Shown: positions 41,932 through 56,103 of the stretch, piece after piece
Numbering within the stretch: the stretch's first letter is position 1
Layout of the letters: every line of letters starts with the position of its first letter
Assembly (NCBI RefSeq): GCF_030124375.1
Contig: NZ_JASKLS010000005.1
Coordinates: 124,001 to 188,000 of the forward strand
From: Sinorhizobium sp. 6-70
GTDB taxonomy: Bacteria; Pseudomonadota; Alphaproteobacteria; Rhizobiales; Rhizobiaceae
Length of the DNA: 64,000 nucleotides
Direction: 5' to 3'
Position numbers and translations under genes: made by a program
Notes under the pieces: generated by a model
The model's database searches: none
What the model was told of the DNA's origin: nothing
What the model saw: the letters and a program-made list of their open reading frames with translations, nothing else

Positions 41932-43371
41932 ATGGAGCCCAAATTTTCACGCTCGATCACGGCGGGCGCCTTGCGTCCGAGGATGCGGGCGTGGCTCCTG
42001 GCAAGCTGCGCGGTATTCGTTATCTCGCCCGCAGTCGCGCAAAGCCTCGACAATCCACCGATTGCCGACACCGCAACGGGCACGACCGGTGCAACCGGCA
42101 ATACCGCCGCGATCACGGACCCGCAAACGACCGGCGCCGTTGCCGCCAGCGACCTTCCTCCGGCGCTCGACGAGGAGTTCAACCGCCTGAACCGGCGCGA
42201 AGAGACGATCGATGGCCTGCGCACGCGCATCGACCCCTACGAGGGCCAGGCGCCGGGCATCCGTATAGGCACCTTCGTCCTGAAGCCTGCCCTCAGCGAA
42301 ACCTTCAACCACGAGCGGCAGAAGACGGGTGACCGCAGCGAGAGTCGCAGCTTCATCGAGACGGGTCTCAAGGGATCGCTGACTTCAGACTGGTCCCGCC
42401 ACCAGCTGAGCGTCACCGGCGAAGGCGTGCTGCAGAACAACACGTCCGGCGAGGGGGAAGAAGAACCGCGCGCGGATGTCGATGCCGAACTGCGCCTCGA
42501 TCTCAGCGATCAGACGATCGCACGGCTGAGGGCCGGCTACAGCTTCGAACGGGAAGACGCCAACGATCCCAACGCCATTGCCAATGCCGAAAGCCAATCC
42601 GGCGTCAACATCTATCGCCTCGGCGCTGCGGTCGAGCGCGACTACGGCCTCATACGCGGATCGCTCGGGGTCGATTTCGAGCGTCGGACCTATGGCGACG
42701 TCGAGCTCGACAACGGCACCAGGCTTTCCGTCGAGGACCGCAACCGCAACATCGGTGTGTTGGACGCGCGCATCGGCTACGAGCTGTCCCCCGCCCTCAT
42801 CCCCTTCCTCGAAGCGTCGGTCGGCAAGTCGAACTACGATCTGCGCGAGGACATGTTCGGCTTCGAGCGGTCCTATCAAAACTATGCGGGCCGTGCCGGG
42901 TTGGAAGTCGATCTGGGCGAAAAGCTCAACGGCGAACTCGCACTCGGATACGAAACCTACCGTTTCGACGATGATCGCCTGGGCGATCTTCGCGGCTTGT
43001 CGGTTGACGGCCGGGTCAACTGGTCTCCGCAGAGAGGCACCGACGTCCTGCTCGGCCTCGAAACCTATCTCGATCCTTCGACGACGCCAGGCGATGCAGG
43101 CTCGATCAACTATGCGCTGACCAGCATCGTTACCCGCCAGTTGCGCTCGACGCTGGTCGCTCGCCTGTCGAACAGCCTGACGCTGCGCAACTTCCCGTCG
43201 GACGCCACATCCTCCGACGAAGCGACCTGGCGAACCGGTGCCGGCCTGACCTGGGACATGAGCCGCTATCTCGCACTCACCGGGGACGTCAGTTACGAAC
43301 GGACGAACCGGGACCGCGGCCAGTCGACCGATACCGCCCGAATCGGCCTCGGACTGACACTGCGGCGCTAG
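41932..43371 (+). CDS. outer-membrane beta-barrel protein
   Basis: A 479-residue exported protein with a signal peptide (RAWLLASCAVFVISPAVAQS, cleavage near residue 37). A threonine/alanine-rich linker and a charged segment (LDEEFNRLNRREETIDGLRT) are followed by many alternating amphipathic strands from about residue 105, each ending in aromatic residues, and the chain closes with ARIGLGLTLRR. It resembles the putative beta-barrel porin 2 family of rhizobia. Transport role is unknown. An 11-bp direct repeat lies just upstream. Confidence 0.82.
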   Translation: MEPKFSRSITAGALRPRMRAWLLASCAVFVISPAVAQSLDNPPIADTATGTTGATGNTAAITDPQTTGAVAASDLPPALDEEFNRLNRREETIDGLRTRIDPYEGQAPGIRIGTFVLKPALSETFNHERQKTGDRSESRSFIETGLKGSLTSDWSRHQLSVTGEGVLQNNTSGEGEEEPRADVDAELRLDLSDQTIARLRAGYSFEREDANDPNAIANAESQSGVNIYRLGAAVERDYGLIRGSLGVDFERRTYGDVELDNGTRLSVEDRNRNIGVLDARIGYELSPALIPFLEASVGKSNYDLREDMFGFERSYQNYAGRAGLEVDLGEKLNGELALGYETYRFDDDRLGDLRGLSVDGRVNWSPQRGTDVLLGLETYLDPSTTPGDAGSINYALTSIVTRQLRSTLVARLSNSLTLRNFPSDATSSDEATWRTGAGLTWDMSRYLALTGDVSYERTNRDRGQSTDTARIGLGLTLRR

Positions 43372-43456
43372 GAGCAATTGCAGGAGAGTGCTTCAAAGGA
43401 AACTCACAAGGAGAGCCGGTGCGGTCTTGCGGAACACAACACGCTTCGCAAGCTGA

Positions 43457-43490
43457 AAACAAAACAGCCGCGCCTGTCGGGCGCGGCCTG
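43457..43490 (-). terminator. terminator of galU
   Basis: Inverted repeat GCCGCGCC / GGCGCGGC (43467-43474, 43480-43487) with TGTTTTGTTTTC on the minus strand, 20 bp after the galU stop; the plus-strand side also has a GGCTTTTC tail and may serve the beta-barrel gene. Confidence 0.85.
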
Positions 43491-43510
43491 GCTTTTCGAT
43501 CCGTTGGAAA

Positions 43511-44398
43511 CTACTTCAGGCTTTGCAGCAATTCCTTCAGCGGCCCTTCGACGGAGGGACGAATGTCGCCGCGCTCGAGCGCGAAAGCAACGTTCGCGAG
43601 GATGAAGCCGTCCTTCGCTCCGCAGTCATAGGTATCGCCGCGGAAGTGGTAGGCGGCAAAAGGCTGCGCGCCGGAAAGCTTGACCATGCCGTCGGTCAGC
43701 TGGATCTCGTTGCCGGCGCCGCGCTCCTGCCGTTCCAGAATCGGGAAGATCTCCGGCTGAAGGATATAGCGGCCGTTGATGAAGAAGTTGGACGGCGCAG
43801 TACCGGGCGCGGGCTTCTCGACCATCTTGGTGATCTTGAAGCCGTCGCCGATTTTGTCGCCGACGCCGACGATGCCGTATTTGTGGGCCTGGTCGGGCGC
43901 ACATTCCTCGACAGCGATGACGTTGCCGCCGCTTTGCTCATAGAGCTCGACCATGCCCTTGAGGCACCCCTTCTCGCCCTTCATGATCATGTCGGGCAAA
44001 AGCAGCGCGAAGGGTTCATTGCCGACGAGATCGCGCGCGCACCAGACCGCATGGCCGAGGCCGAGCGGCGCCTGCTGGCGCGTGAAGCTGGTGGTGCCGG
44101 CCTTCGGCAATATCCCCTCGAGAAGCTCGATTTCCGCCTTCTTGTTCCGTTCGCGGAGCGTCTGGTCGAGTTCGACCTGAATGTCGAAATAGTCCTCGAT
44201 CACCGCCTTGCTGCGGCCCGTCACAAAGATCAGATGCTCGATGCCCGCTTCCAGCGCCTCGTCGACGACATATTGGATGACCGGCTTGTCCACCACCGTC
44301 AGCATCTCCTTCGGCACTGCCTTGGTTGCCGGCAGGAAACGCGTGCCGAGGCCCGCGACGGGGAACACGGCTTTGCGGACTTTACGCTTGTCGGTCAT
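43511..44398 (-). CDS. galU: UTP-glucose-1-phosphate uridylyltransferase
   Basis: A 295-residue enzyme forming UDP-glucose for exopolysaccharide, cyclic glucan and lipopolysaccharide synthesis. The N-terminal nucleotidyltransferase motif is [20 protein letters not shown], the lysine region is [20 protein letters not shown], and [15 protein letters not shown] closes the active site. A GTG at 44404 is in frame, but it lies in the ribosome-binding site AAGGAGGTG of the ATG at 44398, so the ATG is used. Monocistronic with its own terminator. Confidence 0.96.
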   Translation of the reverse strand: MTDKRKVRKAVFPVAGLGTRFLPATKAVPKEMLTVVDKPVIQYVVDEALEAGIEHLIFVTGRSKAVIEDYFDIQVELDQTLRERNKKAEIELLEGILPKAGTTSFTRQQAPLGLGHAVWCARDLVGNEPFALLLPDMIMKGEKGCLKGMVELYEQSGGNVIAVEECAPDQAHKYGIVGVGDKIGDGFKITKMVEKPAPGTAPSNFFINGRYILQPEIFPILERQERGAGNEIQLTDGMVKLSGAQPFAAYHFRGDTYDCGAKDGFILANVAFALERGDIRPSVEGPLKELLQSLK

Positions 44399-44697
44399 AG
44401 ACACCTCCTTGCAGTGTTTCTCAACTCTAGCCCGAAAAAGGCAAATTGGATCGGATTTAGTCGCCGATCGCTATTTTTTTGCAAAAGACGACGACGTGCC
44501 TTATTCATGGTAAAGACTTTGTTGACTTCGTTTCTGTAGGCTTCTCCCCTGATCCGATGCGGTTTCCGCTGTTCGGAGTGAAGAAGAACCGCAAGCTGCC
44601 CTTTCGCGGCCTGCTGCGGGCGACATTGCAAACCCGGAGTATTCCGTCCGGCATGAACGCCGGCTGAACGCTCGCTGAGAAACGGAACCGATAGCTG

Positions 44698-45918
44698 ATG
44701 ATCAGAAACCGCAGGACGTTCTTTAGCCATATCGCCGCCGCCCTCGTCGTTACCGCCGCCACGTTTGGCTCAGCACCTGCACATGCAGACACGGGCTTCC
44801 AGAACTGGATCAACAATTTCTACGCGACCGCCGCAAAGAGCGGCATTACCCAGGCGACCTACCGCAAGGCCTTCGCCGGCGTGAAGACGCCCGATCCGGT
44901 CGTGCTCGAGAAGGCGAGCTACCAGCCCGAGTTCAAGCACAAGATCTGGGAATATATCGACTCGCGTGTCAATCCGTACACAAAGCGGGTCGGCCAGGAA
45001 ATGGCCGCCAAGCATACCCGCACGCTCAACTCGCTTGAACGACACTTCGGCGTCGACAGGAACGTTCTGCTCGCAATCTGGTCGATGGAAACGAACTATG
45101 GCGCCGTCCTCGATAAGGATGACCGGCTGCACTATGTGCCGCGCGCGCTCGCGACGCTTGCCTATGCCGATGCGAAGCGTTCCAAATATGCCAGGACCCA
45201 GTTGATAGCGGCGCTGAAGATCCTCCAGAGCGGCGATATCACCCCGCGCGAACTGACCGGGTCCTGGGCGGGCGCCATGGGACACACGCAGTTCATTCCG
45301 ACGAGCTACCTGCTTTATGCGGTCGACGCCGACGGAAACGGGCACCGCGACATCTGGAATTCTGTCCCGGATGCACTGGCCACAGCCGCCAACCTCTTGA
45401 GGAAGAATGGATGGCAGCCGGGCGAGACCTGGGGCTACGAAGTCGTGCCGCCGGCAAATGCAGCGAAATATTCCGGCCAGACGAAGACGCTTGGCCAATG
45501 GGCAGCGCTCGGCTTCCTCCGGCCGAACGGCAAGGGTTTTCGCAGCCCGAACACGCGCGCCGAACTCAAGCTGCCGAGCGGCGGCAACGGTCCCGGCTTC
45601 CTGATGACGCGCAACTTCTTCGTCATCAAGCGCTACAACGCCTCCGATTCCTATGCGCTTGGCGTCGGCCTGCTGGCCGATCAGATCGCCGGCTACGCGG
45701 GCATGCAGCAGCGCTGGCCACGCCCGGACGGGTCGCTCGATATCAGCGAGAAGTTCGAATTGCAGAACCGCCTGAAGGAGCTCGGCTATTACAACGGTGA
45801 AGTCGACGGCAATTTCGGCTCGGGCTCCAAGGCCGCGATTCAGGCCTTCCAGACCCAGAACGGCCTGACGCCGGACGGCGAACCGACGCAGCACCTCCTG
45901 CGCGCTTTGCGCAACTAA
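44698..45918 (+). CDS. lytic murein transglycosylase, MltB family, with peptidoglycan-binding domain
   Basis: A 406-residue exported enzyme: signal peptide (residues 1-30), then the MltB/SLT domain (about 35-330) with the catalytic glutamate in LLAIWSMETNYGAVL and GSWAGAMGHTQFIPTSYL, and a C-terminal PG_binding_1 domain (about 345-404, LKELGYYNGEVDGNFGSGSK). It cleaves the glycan strand with formation of 1,6-anhydro ends during wall remodelling. ATG at 44698. Confidence 0.94.
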   Translation: MIRNRRTFFSHIAAALVVTAATFGSAPAHADTGFQNWINNFYATAAKSGITQATYRKAFAGVKTPDPVVLEKASYQPEFKHKIWEYIDSRVNPYTKRVGQEMAAKHTRTLNSLERHFGVDRNVLLAIWSMETNYGAVLDKDDRLHYVPRALATLAYADAKRSKYARTQLIAALKILQSGDITPRELTGSWAGAMGHTQFIPTSYLLYAVDADGNGHRDIWNSVPDALATAANLLRKNGWQPGETWGYEVVPPANAAKYSGQTKTLGQWAALGFLRPNGKGFRSPNTRAELKLPSGGNGPGFLMTRNFFVIKRYNASDSYALGVGLLADQIAGYAGMQQRWPRPDGSLDISEKFELQNRLKELGYYNGEVDGNFGSGSKAAIQAFQTQNGLTPDGEPTQHLLRALRN

Positions 45919-46003
45919 TGTAACTTCACCAGATATTCTGGATCACGGCGATTTCCGATCATTCGGTCCCAAATCGCCGTGATTTGGCGTATGGTGAGGG
46001 TAC

Positions 46004-46065
46004 GCTACAGCGTCGCGAGTCTCATCAGACGCGCAAAGGTCGCTGGAGTACTTTGAATTGCTGCG
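46004..46065. repeat. RIME1-like element, partial copy 10
   Basis: CTACAGCGTCGCGAGTCTCATCAGACGCGC and the link TACTTTGAATTGCTGC; the second palindrome is absent. It abuts the DUF459 gene. Confidence 0.75.
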
Positions 46066-46083
46066 TTCGACGGTGATGTGATC

Positions 46084-47334
46084 ATGTTTTCAGTCAGGAA
46101 CACCGGAGAGAGACGATCCTTGCGTCCGTTTCGTTTCGCATCGCTCCTCATGGGTGCGGCGGCAATGCTTTTTGCCGGTTTCTTTGCGACCATGGCCGAA
46201 GCGCAGGAGCCGGTCCCGCGCAGGAATGTTCTGCAGAGACTCTTCGGGGTCTTCATCCCTCAAAGGCGCTATTACCAGGAACAATACGACTACTACCCGC
46301 GCCAGCCGCAGCCCCGACGCGTGCTGAAGCGCCGGCAGCAGCCGGCAGAACCGCAGAGAGCGCGCCCTGGCCGCGCCAAGCCGCGGCCGGCGGAAACGCC
46401 GCCGCCGGCACCAGTCATCGCAAAGTCGCCGGATGCGAAAAAGGTCCTGGTCGTCGGCGATTTCGTTGCCGGAAGCCTCGGCGACGGCCTCAAGGCTGCG
46501 TTCGAAACAACGCCGGGGGTTGTGATTGAAACGCGCGCCAACGGCTCCTCAGGTCTTGTCCGCAACGACTATTTCGACTGGCCGAAGATGCTGCCGGACT
46601 ATGCGGCGGAGCTGAAACCCTCCGTCATCGTCGTCAGCCTCGGCGCCAATGACCGCCAGATGATGCGGATCGGGGACACCAAGGAGCAGTTCCGCACCGA
46701 TCTCTGGACGGAGGAATACCGCAAGCGGGTAAACGCGCTCGCGACTCTGGCGCGCAAGGACGGATTACCCGTTCTTTGGGTCGGGATGCCGCCGTTCCAG
46801 TCGAGCGCCATGACCGCCGACATGGTGACGTTCAACGGCCTCTTCCGCGAAGAGGTGGAAAAGGCTGGCGGTGAGTTCATCGATATCTGGGATGGTTTCG
46901 TCGACGAGGGCGGCAAATTCGTTCTCACCGGCTCCGACATCAATGGCCAGCAGGTCCGCCTGCGCGGCTCGGACGGCATCAACCTGACCAAGGCCGGCAA
47001 GCGCAAACTCGCCTTCTATGTCGAGAAGGACATCCGCAAACTGCTCGGCGAGGCCGCCGCCACGACCGACGTGCCGGGCGCCGAGGAACTGAAGGACCTG
47101 GTCGTCACGGCTCCGCTTGCCAACGAGGATATCGTCAAGACGCAGCCGATCAGCCTGACCGACCCGGACCTCGATGGCGCGACCGCTTTGCTCGGAGGCG
47201 ATGCGCCGTTGAAGAGCACGGGCAAGAGTCCCCGCGACCTGCTCATCGAAAAAGGCGAGGTCGTCGCCGCGCCGCCCGGCCGCATCGATGATTTCCGGCT
47301 GGCAAAGCAGCAGGCGGTGGTAAGCGGCCGGTGA
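46084..47334 (+). CDS. DUF459/SGNH-like exported protein with altered catalytic blocks
   Basis: A 416-residue protein: basic N-terminus, membrane/signal segment (about 18-40), an arginine/proline/glutamine-rich linker (about 55-112), then an SGNH-type domain (about 118-320). Block III is recognisable as SLGANDRQ near residue 187 and block V as DGINLTKAGKRKLA. However, block I reads VVGDFVAGSL, with Phe127 where the nucleophilic serine belongs, and block V has Asn in place of the catalytic His. It may be a non-hydrolytic member or use another mechanism. The start at ATG 46084 is preferred over GTG 46078. Confidence 0.82.
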   Translation: MFSVRNTGERRSLRPFRFASLLMGAAAMLFAGFFATMAEAQEPVPRRNVLQRLFGVFIPQRRYYQEQYDYYPRQPQPRRVLKRRQQPAEPQRARPGRAKPRPAETPPPAPVIAKSPDAKKVLVVGDFVAGSLGDGLKAAFETTPGVVIETRANGSSGLVRNDYFDWPKMLPDYAAELKPSVIVVSLGANDRQMMRIGDTKEQFRTDLWTEEYRKRVNALATLARKDGLPVLWVGMPPFQSSAMTADMVTFNGLFREEVEKAGGEFIDIWDGFVDEGGKFVLTGSDINGQQVRLRGSDGINLTKAGKRKLAFYVEKDIRKLLGEAAATTDVPGAEELKDLVVTAPLANEDIVKTQPISLTDPDLDGATALLGGDAPLKSTGKSPRDLLIEKGEVVAAPPGRIDDFRLAKQQAVVSGR

Positions 47335-47360
47335 GCGCCGCGAAAGTCCTGCCCAGATTT

Positions 47361-47477
47361 GCCCCTCATCCGGCCTGCCGGCCACCTTCTCCCCGCAAGC
47401 GGGGCGAAGGGACTCGCGGCGATGCTCTGCCCAAAGTCCCCTCTCCCCGCACGCGGGGAGAGGGTTAGGGTGAAGGC
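47361..47477. repeat. rhizobial palindromic repeat, family D copy 2
   Basis: Same block order as at 7493: CCCCTCATCCGGCCTGCCGG, CTCCCCGCAAGCGGGGCGAA, CTCTCCCCGCACGCGGGGAG ending AGGGTTAGGG. It lies between the convergent DUF459 and gltD genes. Confidence 0.8.
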
Positions 47478-47496
47478 AACCCAAGAGGATGAACGC

Positions 47497-48954
47497 CTAC
47501 CGCGGCAGGACGCTCGACCCCATCAGCGTTTCGTCGATAGCGCGCGCCGCCTGGCGCCCTTCGCGGATCGCCCAGACGACGAGCGACTGGCCGCGGCGAA
47601 CGTCGCCGGCGGTCCAGAGCTTGTCGACCGACGTCTTGTAGTCCCGCTCGTTGGCCACGACATTGGTCGAGCCGCGCCGGTCGGTGTTAAGGGTCAGCTT
47701 GTCGCCGAGATCCTTGAGCACGCTGTTGGTGAAAGGACCACGGAAACCGATGGCGATGAAGGCGAGATCGGCCTTGATGATGAACTCGGTTCCGGCGATC
47801 GGCTTGCGACGCTCGTCCACCTGACAGCACTTGACGCCGGTAAGCACCCCGTCCTCGTCGCTGATGAACTCCAGCGTCGCGACCTGGAACTCGCGCACCG
47901 CGCCTTCAGCCTGGCTGGAGGACGTCCGCATCTTCGTCGCCCAGAACGGCCAGACGGCGAGCTTGTCTTCCTTCTCCGGCGGCTGCGGGCGAATATCGAG
48001 CTGCGTCACCTTGACAGCACCCTGGCGGAACGCCGTGCCGACGCAGTCGGACGCAGTATCGCCGCCGCCGACGACGACGACATGCTTGCCGCCGGCGAGG
48101 ATCGGTTCGGAGGGCCAGCCGACGCTGTCGACGTTTTCGCGGCCGAGGCGGCGGTTCTGCTGCACCAGATAGGGCATCGCATCGTGCACGCCGGCAAATT
48201 CCACGCCCGGAATTCCGGCGTCGCGGGGCGTCTCGGAACCGCCGCAATAAAGAACAGCGTCACAGTCGTCGAGGAGCTTCTGCACCGGCAGGTCTGCACC
48301 GACATTGATGCCACAATGGAAGCTGACGCCCTCACCTCGCATCTGCTCGATGCGGCGATCAATGAAGTTCTTCTCCATCTTGAAGTCCGGAATGCCATAG
48401 CGCAGCAACCCGCCGGCCTTAGACTCGCGCTCGTAGACATGGACTTCGTGGCCGGCGCGGGCAAGCTGCTGGGCGGCCGCCATGCCGGCCGGACCCGAGC
48501 CGATGATCGCGACCTTCTTGCCGGTCTTGGTGACGGCCGGCTGCGGCACGATGTATCCCATCTCATAGGCCTTGTCGGCGATCGCCTGCTCGACCGTCTT
48601 GATCGCGACCGGGACATCCTCGAGGTTCAGCGTGCAGGCCTCCTCGCACGGCGCCGGGCAGACGCGGCCGGTGAATTCCGGGAAGTTGTTGGTCGAATGC
48701 AGGTTGCGGATCGCCTCGTCCCAGTTGCCGTTGTAGACGAGGTCGTTCCAGTCCGGGATCTGGTTGTGCACCGGGCACCCCGTCGGGCCATGGCAATAGG
48801 GGATGCCGCAGTCCATGCAGCGCGCGGCCTGCTTCTGCACCTCCTGGTCGGACATTGGAATGGTGAATTCACGGAAATGGCGGATGCGGTCGGATGCCGG
48901 CTGGTACTTTGCCACTTGCCGGTCGATCTCGAGAAATCCAGTTACCTTACCCAT
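47497..48954 (-). CDS. gltD: glutamate synthase (NADPH) small subunit
   Basis: A 485-residue NADPH-oxidising subunit that passes electrons through FAD and iron-sulfur clusters to GltB. The N-terminal cysteine-rich region has QAARCMDCGIPYCHG and GRVCPAPCEEACTLN; FAD and NADPH sites are KVAIIGSGPAGMAAAQQLAR near residue 147 and VVVVGGGDTASDCVGTAFRQ. The frame is open 33 codons upstream, but MGKVTGFLEIDRQ is the conserved start (ATG at 48952-48954). It lies 108 bp after gltB. Confidence 0.97.
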   Translation of the reverse strand: MGKVTGFLEIDRQVAKYQPASDRIRHFREFTIPMSDQEVQKQAARCMDCGIPYCHGPTGCPVHNQIPDWNDLVYNGNWDEAIRNLHSTNNFPEFTGRVCPAPCEEACTLNLEDVPVAIKTVEQAIADKAYEMGYIVPQPAVTKTGKKVAIIGSGPAGMAAAQQLARAGHEVHVYERESKAGGLLRYGIPDFKMEKNFIDRRIEQMRGEGVSFHCGINVGADLPVQKLLDDCDAVLYCGGSETPRDAGIPGVEFAGVHDAMPYLVQQNRRLGRENVDSVGWPSEPILAGGKHVVVVGGGDTASDCVGTAFRQGAVKVTQLDIRPQPPEKEDKLAVWPFWATKMRTSSSQAEGAVREFQVATLEFISDEDGVLTGVKCCQVDERRKPIAGTEFIIKADLAFIAIGFRGPFTNSVLKDLGDKLTLNTDRRGSTNVVANERDYKTSVDKLWTAGDVRRGQSLVVWAIREGRQAARAIDETLMGSSVLPR

Positions 48955-49062
48955 CGTATCATCCTGAAAGCTTCGCGTCTGAACAGGCGCTCTTGACAAG
49001 CGCGCGTGAGGGGCTCCCGAACCAGTCTTTGATGAACCGGGAGCCTGTTTCACCGGGGCCTC

Positions 49063-53787
<4,725 letters not shown>

Positions 53788-54345
53788 CGTCTTCCCTCCT
53801 ATTGGACCCGGAGATCCCGGGCATACCGCCGCCCGCGCATCCCTCGCCGCGTCGGCGCCTTTCGCGCTGCGGCAAAGCCGGGCATTATCGTCGCATGATC
53901 CTGATCAGGTCGCAAATAAGCGCGGCTGCACCAGGCACGAATGTCCCGCGACCATCCTGATGGCAGGCGTCAACAGCCGGATGAAACCCGGCGAAAACCC
54001 CTTGCGCTACACGCCGAATGCCGCATTTTCGGCACTTCCGGCGATTGTTCCGGTCCCTAGACCGAAATAGGACAGCAAACCTGTCCTATTTCATGCGCTC
54101 TATGCCAGAAAGCGCCCCCCTTCGCAAGGGGCATATGAGCAAATAATGGAAGAGATTTTGCCGAAGATTGCCGGAAATTTCGCGCTTTTAAAATTAAATT
54201 ACAATCCGCTCGGTGGTTTCTTCCCTTTGGTTTCAAACTGGTCTTGTGTTGGCATAGCTGCCGGACAGCCGCATTGATCGTCCGTGGAAGTCGGCTATGG
54301 TCTCGCCGAAGCGGCCGGACGTGGCCGAAAACAGGGTGATTTCAG
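53788..54345. other. 558-bp divergent intergenic region, gltB-ltaE
   Basis: No open frame resembling a gene is seen. It must hold the promoters of gltB (minus) and ltaE (plus). The only striking element is the 12-bp dyad at 54064-54092, roughly mid-way. An AT-rich stretch (GCTTTTAAAATTAAATTAC, about 54183-54201) lies nearer ltaE. Confidence 0.6.
54064..54092. promoter_or_regulatory. perfect 12-bp inverted repeat between gltB and ltaE
   Basis: GAAATAGGACAG (54064-54075), spacer CAAAC, CTGTCCTATTTC (54081-54092). It lacks a T-run, so it is a poor terminator; it is about equally far from both divergent genes. I know no rhizobial regulator with this exact site. Confidence 0.5.
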
Positions 54346-55392
54346 ATGATTTTTTCCTCCGACAACTGGGCTGGCGCCCACCCGGCAATCGCCGAAAGCC
54401 TGATGGCTCATGCAGGCGGCTATGCTTCCGCTTACGGCACGAGCGAACTCGACCGGAAGGTGGAAAAGAAATTCTCCGAAATTTTCGAAAGGGAGGTGGC
54501 GGTATTTTTCGTGGGCACGGGTACCGCCGCCAACGCGCTGGCGCTGTCCCGCGTCAACCGGGCCGGCGGCGTCGTCTTTTGCCATCGGGAGGCGCATGTC
54601 CACGTCGACGAGTGCGGTGCACCGGAATTCTTCTCGCACGGGGCAAGGCTTTGCCCCGTCGATGGCCTTGGCGGCAAGATGGATGCGTCAGGGCTTGAGG
54701 CCGAGATCCGTCGCTTTCCCCCGGAGTTCATCCATGGCGGCCGGCCGATGGCAGTGACCATCACCCAGGCAACGGAAAGCGGTACGGTCTATTCGCCGGC
54801 AGAGATCGACGCGATCGCTGCTGTGGCGAAATCGCACAAGCTGCCTCTCCACATGGACGGTGCGCGCTTCGCCAATGCGCTCGTCAGCCTCGATGTGTCG
54901 CCGGCGGAAATGACCTGGAAGCGCGGCATCGACCTCCTCTCGTTCGGCGGCACCAAGAACGGCTGCTGGTGTGCCGAAGCGCTGATCCTGTTCGACCCTT
55001 CGAAGGCCCACGAAATGCACTTCCTGCGCAAGCGCGCCGCCCAACTCTTTTCGAAGTCCCGCTTCATCGCCGCGCAGTTCGACGCCTATCTCTCAGGCGA
55101 TCTGTGGCTCAATCTCGCCCGCCATGCGAACACGATGGCCGTGCGCCTTGCCGACGGCATTTCCGCCTCGGGGAAAAGCCGGCTCGCCTGGTCGCCGGAT
55201 GCCAACGAGGTTTTCGTGATCCTCAAGCAGGACGTGGCGTCGAAACTGCAGCAGCAGGGGGCGGTCTTCTACGACTGGCATGTGCCGGATGACCTGGCAG
55301 ACAGCCTCGACGGAGACGAGGGGCTTTACCGGCTCGTCACCAGCTTTGCCACGCGATCGGAAGACGTCGACCGCTTCGTCGAGGCCTGCTGA
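54346..55392 (+). CDS. ltaE: low-specificity L-threonine aldolase
   Basis: A 348-residue PLP enzyme of the beta-eliminating lyase family, splitting threonine/allo-threonine to glycine and acetaldehyde. It begins IFSSDNWAGAHPAIAESLMA; the PLP lysine is in LLSFGGTKNGCWCAEA near residue 205, and LPLHMDGARFANALV carries the cofactor aspartate. ATG at 54346. It is not in an obvious operon. Confidence 0.9.
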   Translation: MIFSSDNWAGAHPAIAESLMAHAGGYASAYGTSELDRKVEKKFSEIFEREVAVFFVGTGTAANALALSRVNRAGGVVFCHREAHVHVDECGAPEFFSHGARLCPVDGLGGKMDASGLEAEIRRFPPEFIHGGRPMAVTITQATESGTVYSPAEIDAIAAVAKSHKLPLHMDGARFANALVSLDVSPAEMTWKRGIDLLSFGGTKNGCWCAEALILFDPSKAHEMHFLRKRAAQLFSKSRFIAAQFDAYLSGDLWLNLARHANTMAVRLADGISASGKSRLAWSPDANEVFVILKQDVASKLQQQGAVFYDWHVPDDLADSLDGDEGLYRLVTSFATRSEDVDRFVEAC

Positions 55393-55403
55393 CGGCCGGA
55401 AAC

Positions 55404-55480
55404 GCAGCGCCGCGCGTCTTTTGAATTGCTGCACGTTTTTGTCGCTAAATCGGCTACGGTCTAGGGTAGCATGCAGCAGG
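55404..55480. repeat. RIME1-like element, internally deleted copy 11
   Basis: CGCAGCGCCGCGCGTCTTTT is joined directly to GAATTGCTGCACG; the second half of palindrome 1 is missing, then CGCTAAATCG...GCATGCAGCAGG. Confidence 0.7.
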
Positions 55481-55484
55481 CATG

Positions 55485-55515
55485 AAAAAGGCGGCGCCCC
55501 TCGGACGCCGCCTTC
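55485..55515 (-). terminator. terminator of ibpA
   Basis: Inverted repeat GGCGGCG / CGCCGCC (55490-55496, 55506-55512) with a T-run on the minus strand, 28 bp past the ibpA stop. Confidence 0.85.
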
Positions 55516-55539
55516 CTCGAATCCGTTCCTTAGACCGGA

Positions 55540-56001
55540 TTAGAGGGTCTGGGCCTCGATCTGCTTCGGCTGCGAGGCAACCGAGGTGATCTCGATGCGA
55601 CGCGGCTTGGCTGCCTCCGGAATCTCGCGAATGAGATCGATGTGGAGCAGGCCATTCTTCAGCGAAGCGGATTTGATCTCGACATGGTCGGCAAGCTGGA
55701 AGCGGCGCTCGAATGCGCGCTTGGCAATGCCGCGATGGAGAAACTGGCTCTCCTCGCCCTTGTCTTCGCTCTTTTCGCCCTTGATCGTCAGCGTGTGTTC
55801 ACGCGCTTCGACCGAAAGCTCGCTTTCGTCGAAGCCGGCAACGGCCATGGTGATGCGATAGGCGTTTTCGCCCGTGCGTTCGATGTTGTAGGGCGGATAG
55901 GTCTGCGACTGATCGGGCTGACCAAGGCTGTCAAGCATCGTGAACAGGCGATCGAAGCCGACGGTGGAACGATAGAGGGGGGAGAAATCGACGTGACGCA
56001 T
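55540..56001 (-). CDS. ibpA: small heat-shock protein Hsp20/IbpA
   Basis: A 153-residue alpha-crystallin chaperone that holds unfolding proteins. It begins MRHVDFSPLYRSTVGFDRLF; the crystallin domain (about 36-130) has YPPYNIERTGENAYRITMAV and FQLADHVEIKSASLKNGLLH, and the C-terminus has the RRIEI anchor motif (I-x-I). AAGGAGG precedes the ATG at 55999-56001. Upstream lie a ROSE-like thermometer and a RpoH promoter, so it is expected to be induced by heat at both transcription and translation. Confidence 0.95.
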   Translation of the reverse strand: MRHVDFSPLYRSTVGFDRLFTMLDSLGQPDQSQTYPPYNIERTGENAYRITMAVAGFDESELSVEAREHTLTIKGEKSEDKGEESQFLHRGIAKRAFERRFQLADHVEIKSASLKNGLLHIDLIREIPEAAKPRRIEITSVASQPKQIEAQTL

Positions 56002-56097
56002 GGTGTCCTCCTTAAGAGCAACGGTTTGCGATATCTGGTCTGCCACCCCATCAGGCGGCGGCGCGACCGGTGAACGGACCCGTCATCGGCGTCCGTA
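56002..56097 (-). promoter_or_regulatory. ROSE-like RNA thermometer in the ibpA leader
   Basis: On the minus strand the leader ends GTTGCTCTTAAGGAGGACAC before the ATG. TTGCT (56017-56021) followed a few bases later by AAGGAGGA is the ROSE hallmark, in which U(U/C)GCU pairs with the Shine-Dalgarno sequence at low temperature. The leader length of about 96 nt from the predicted RpoH start fits ROSE elements, and upstream GC-rich segments (GACGCC/GGCG) can form the supporting stems. Confidence 0.75.
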
Positions 56098-56103
56098 ATC
56101 AAC

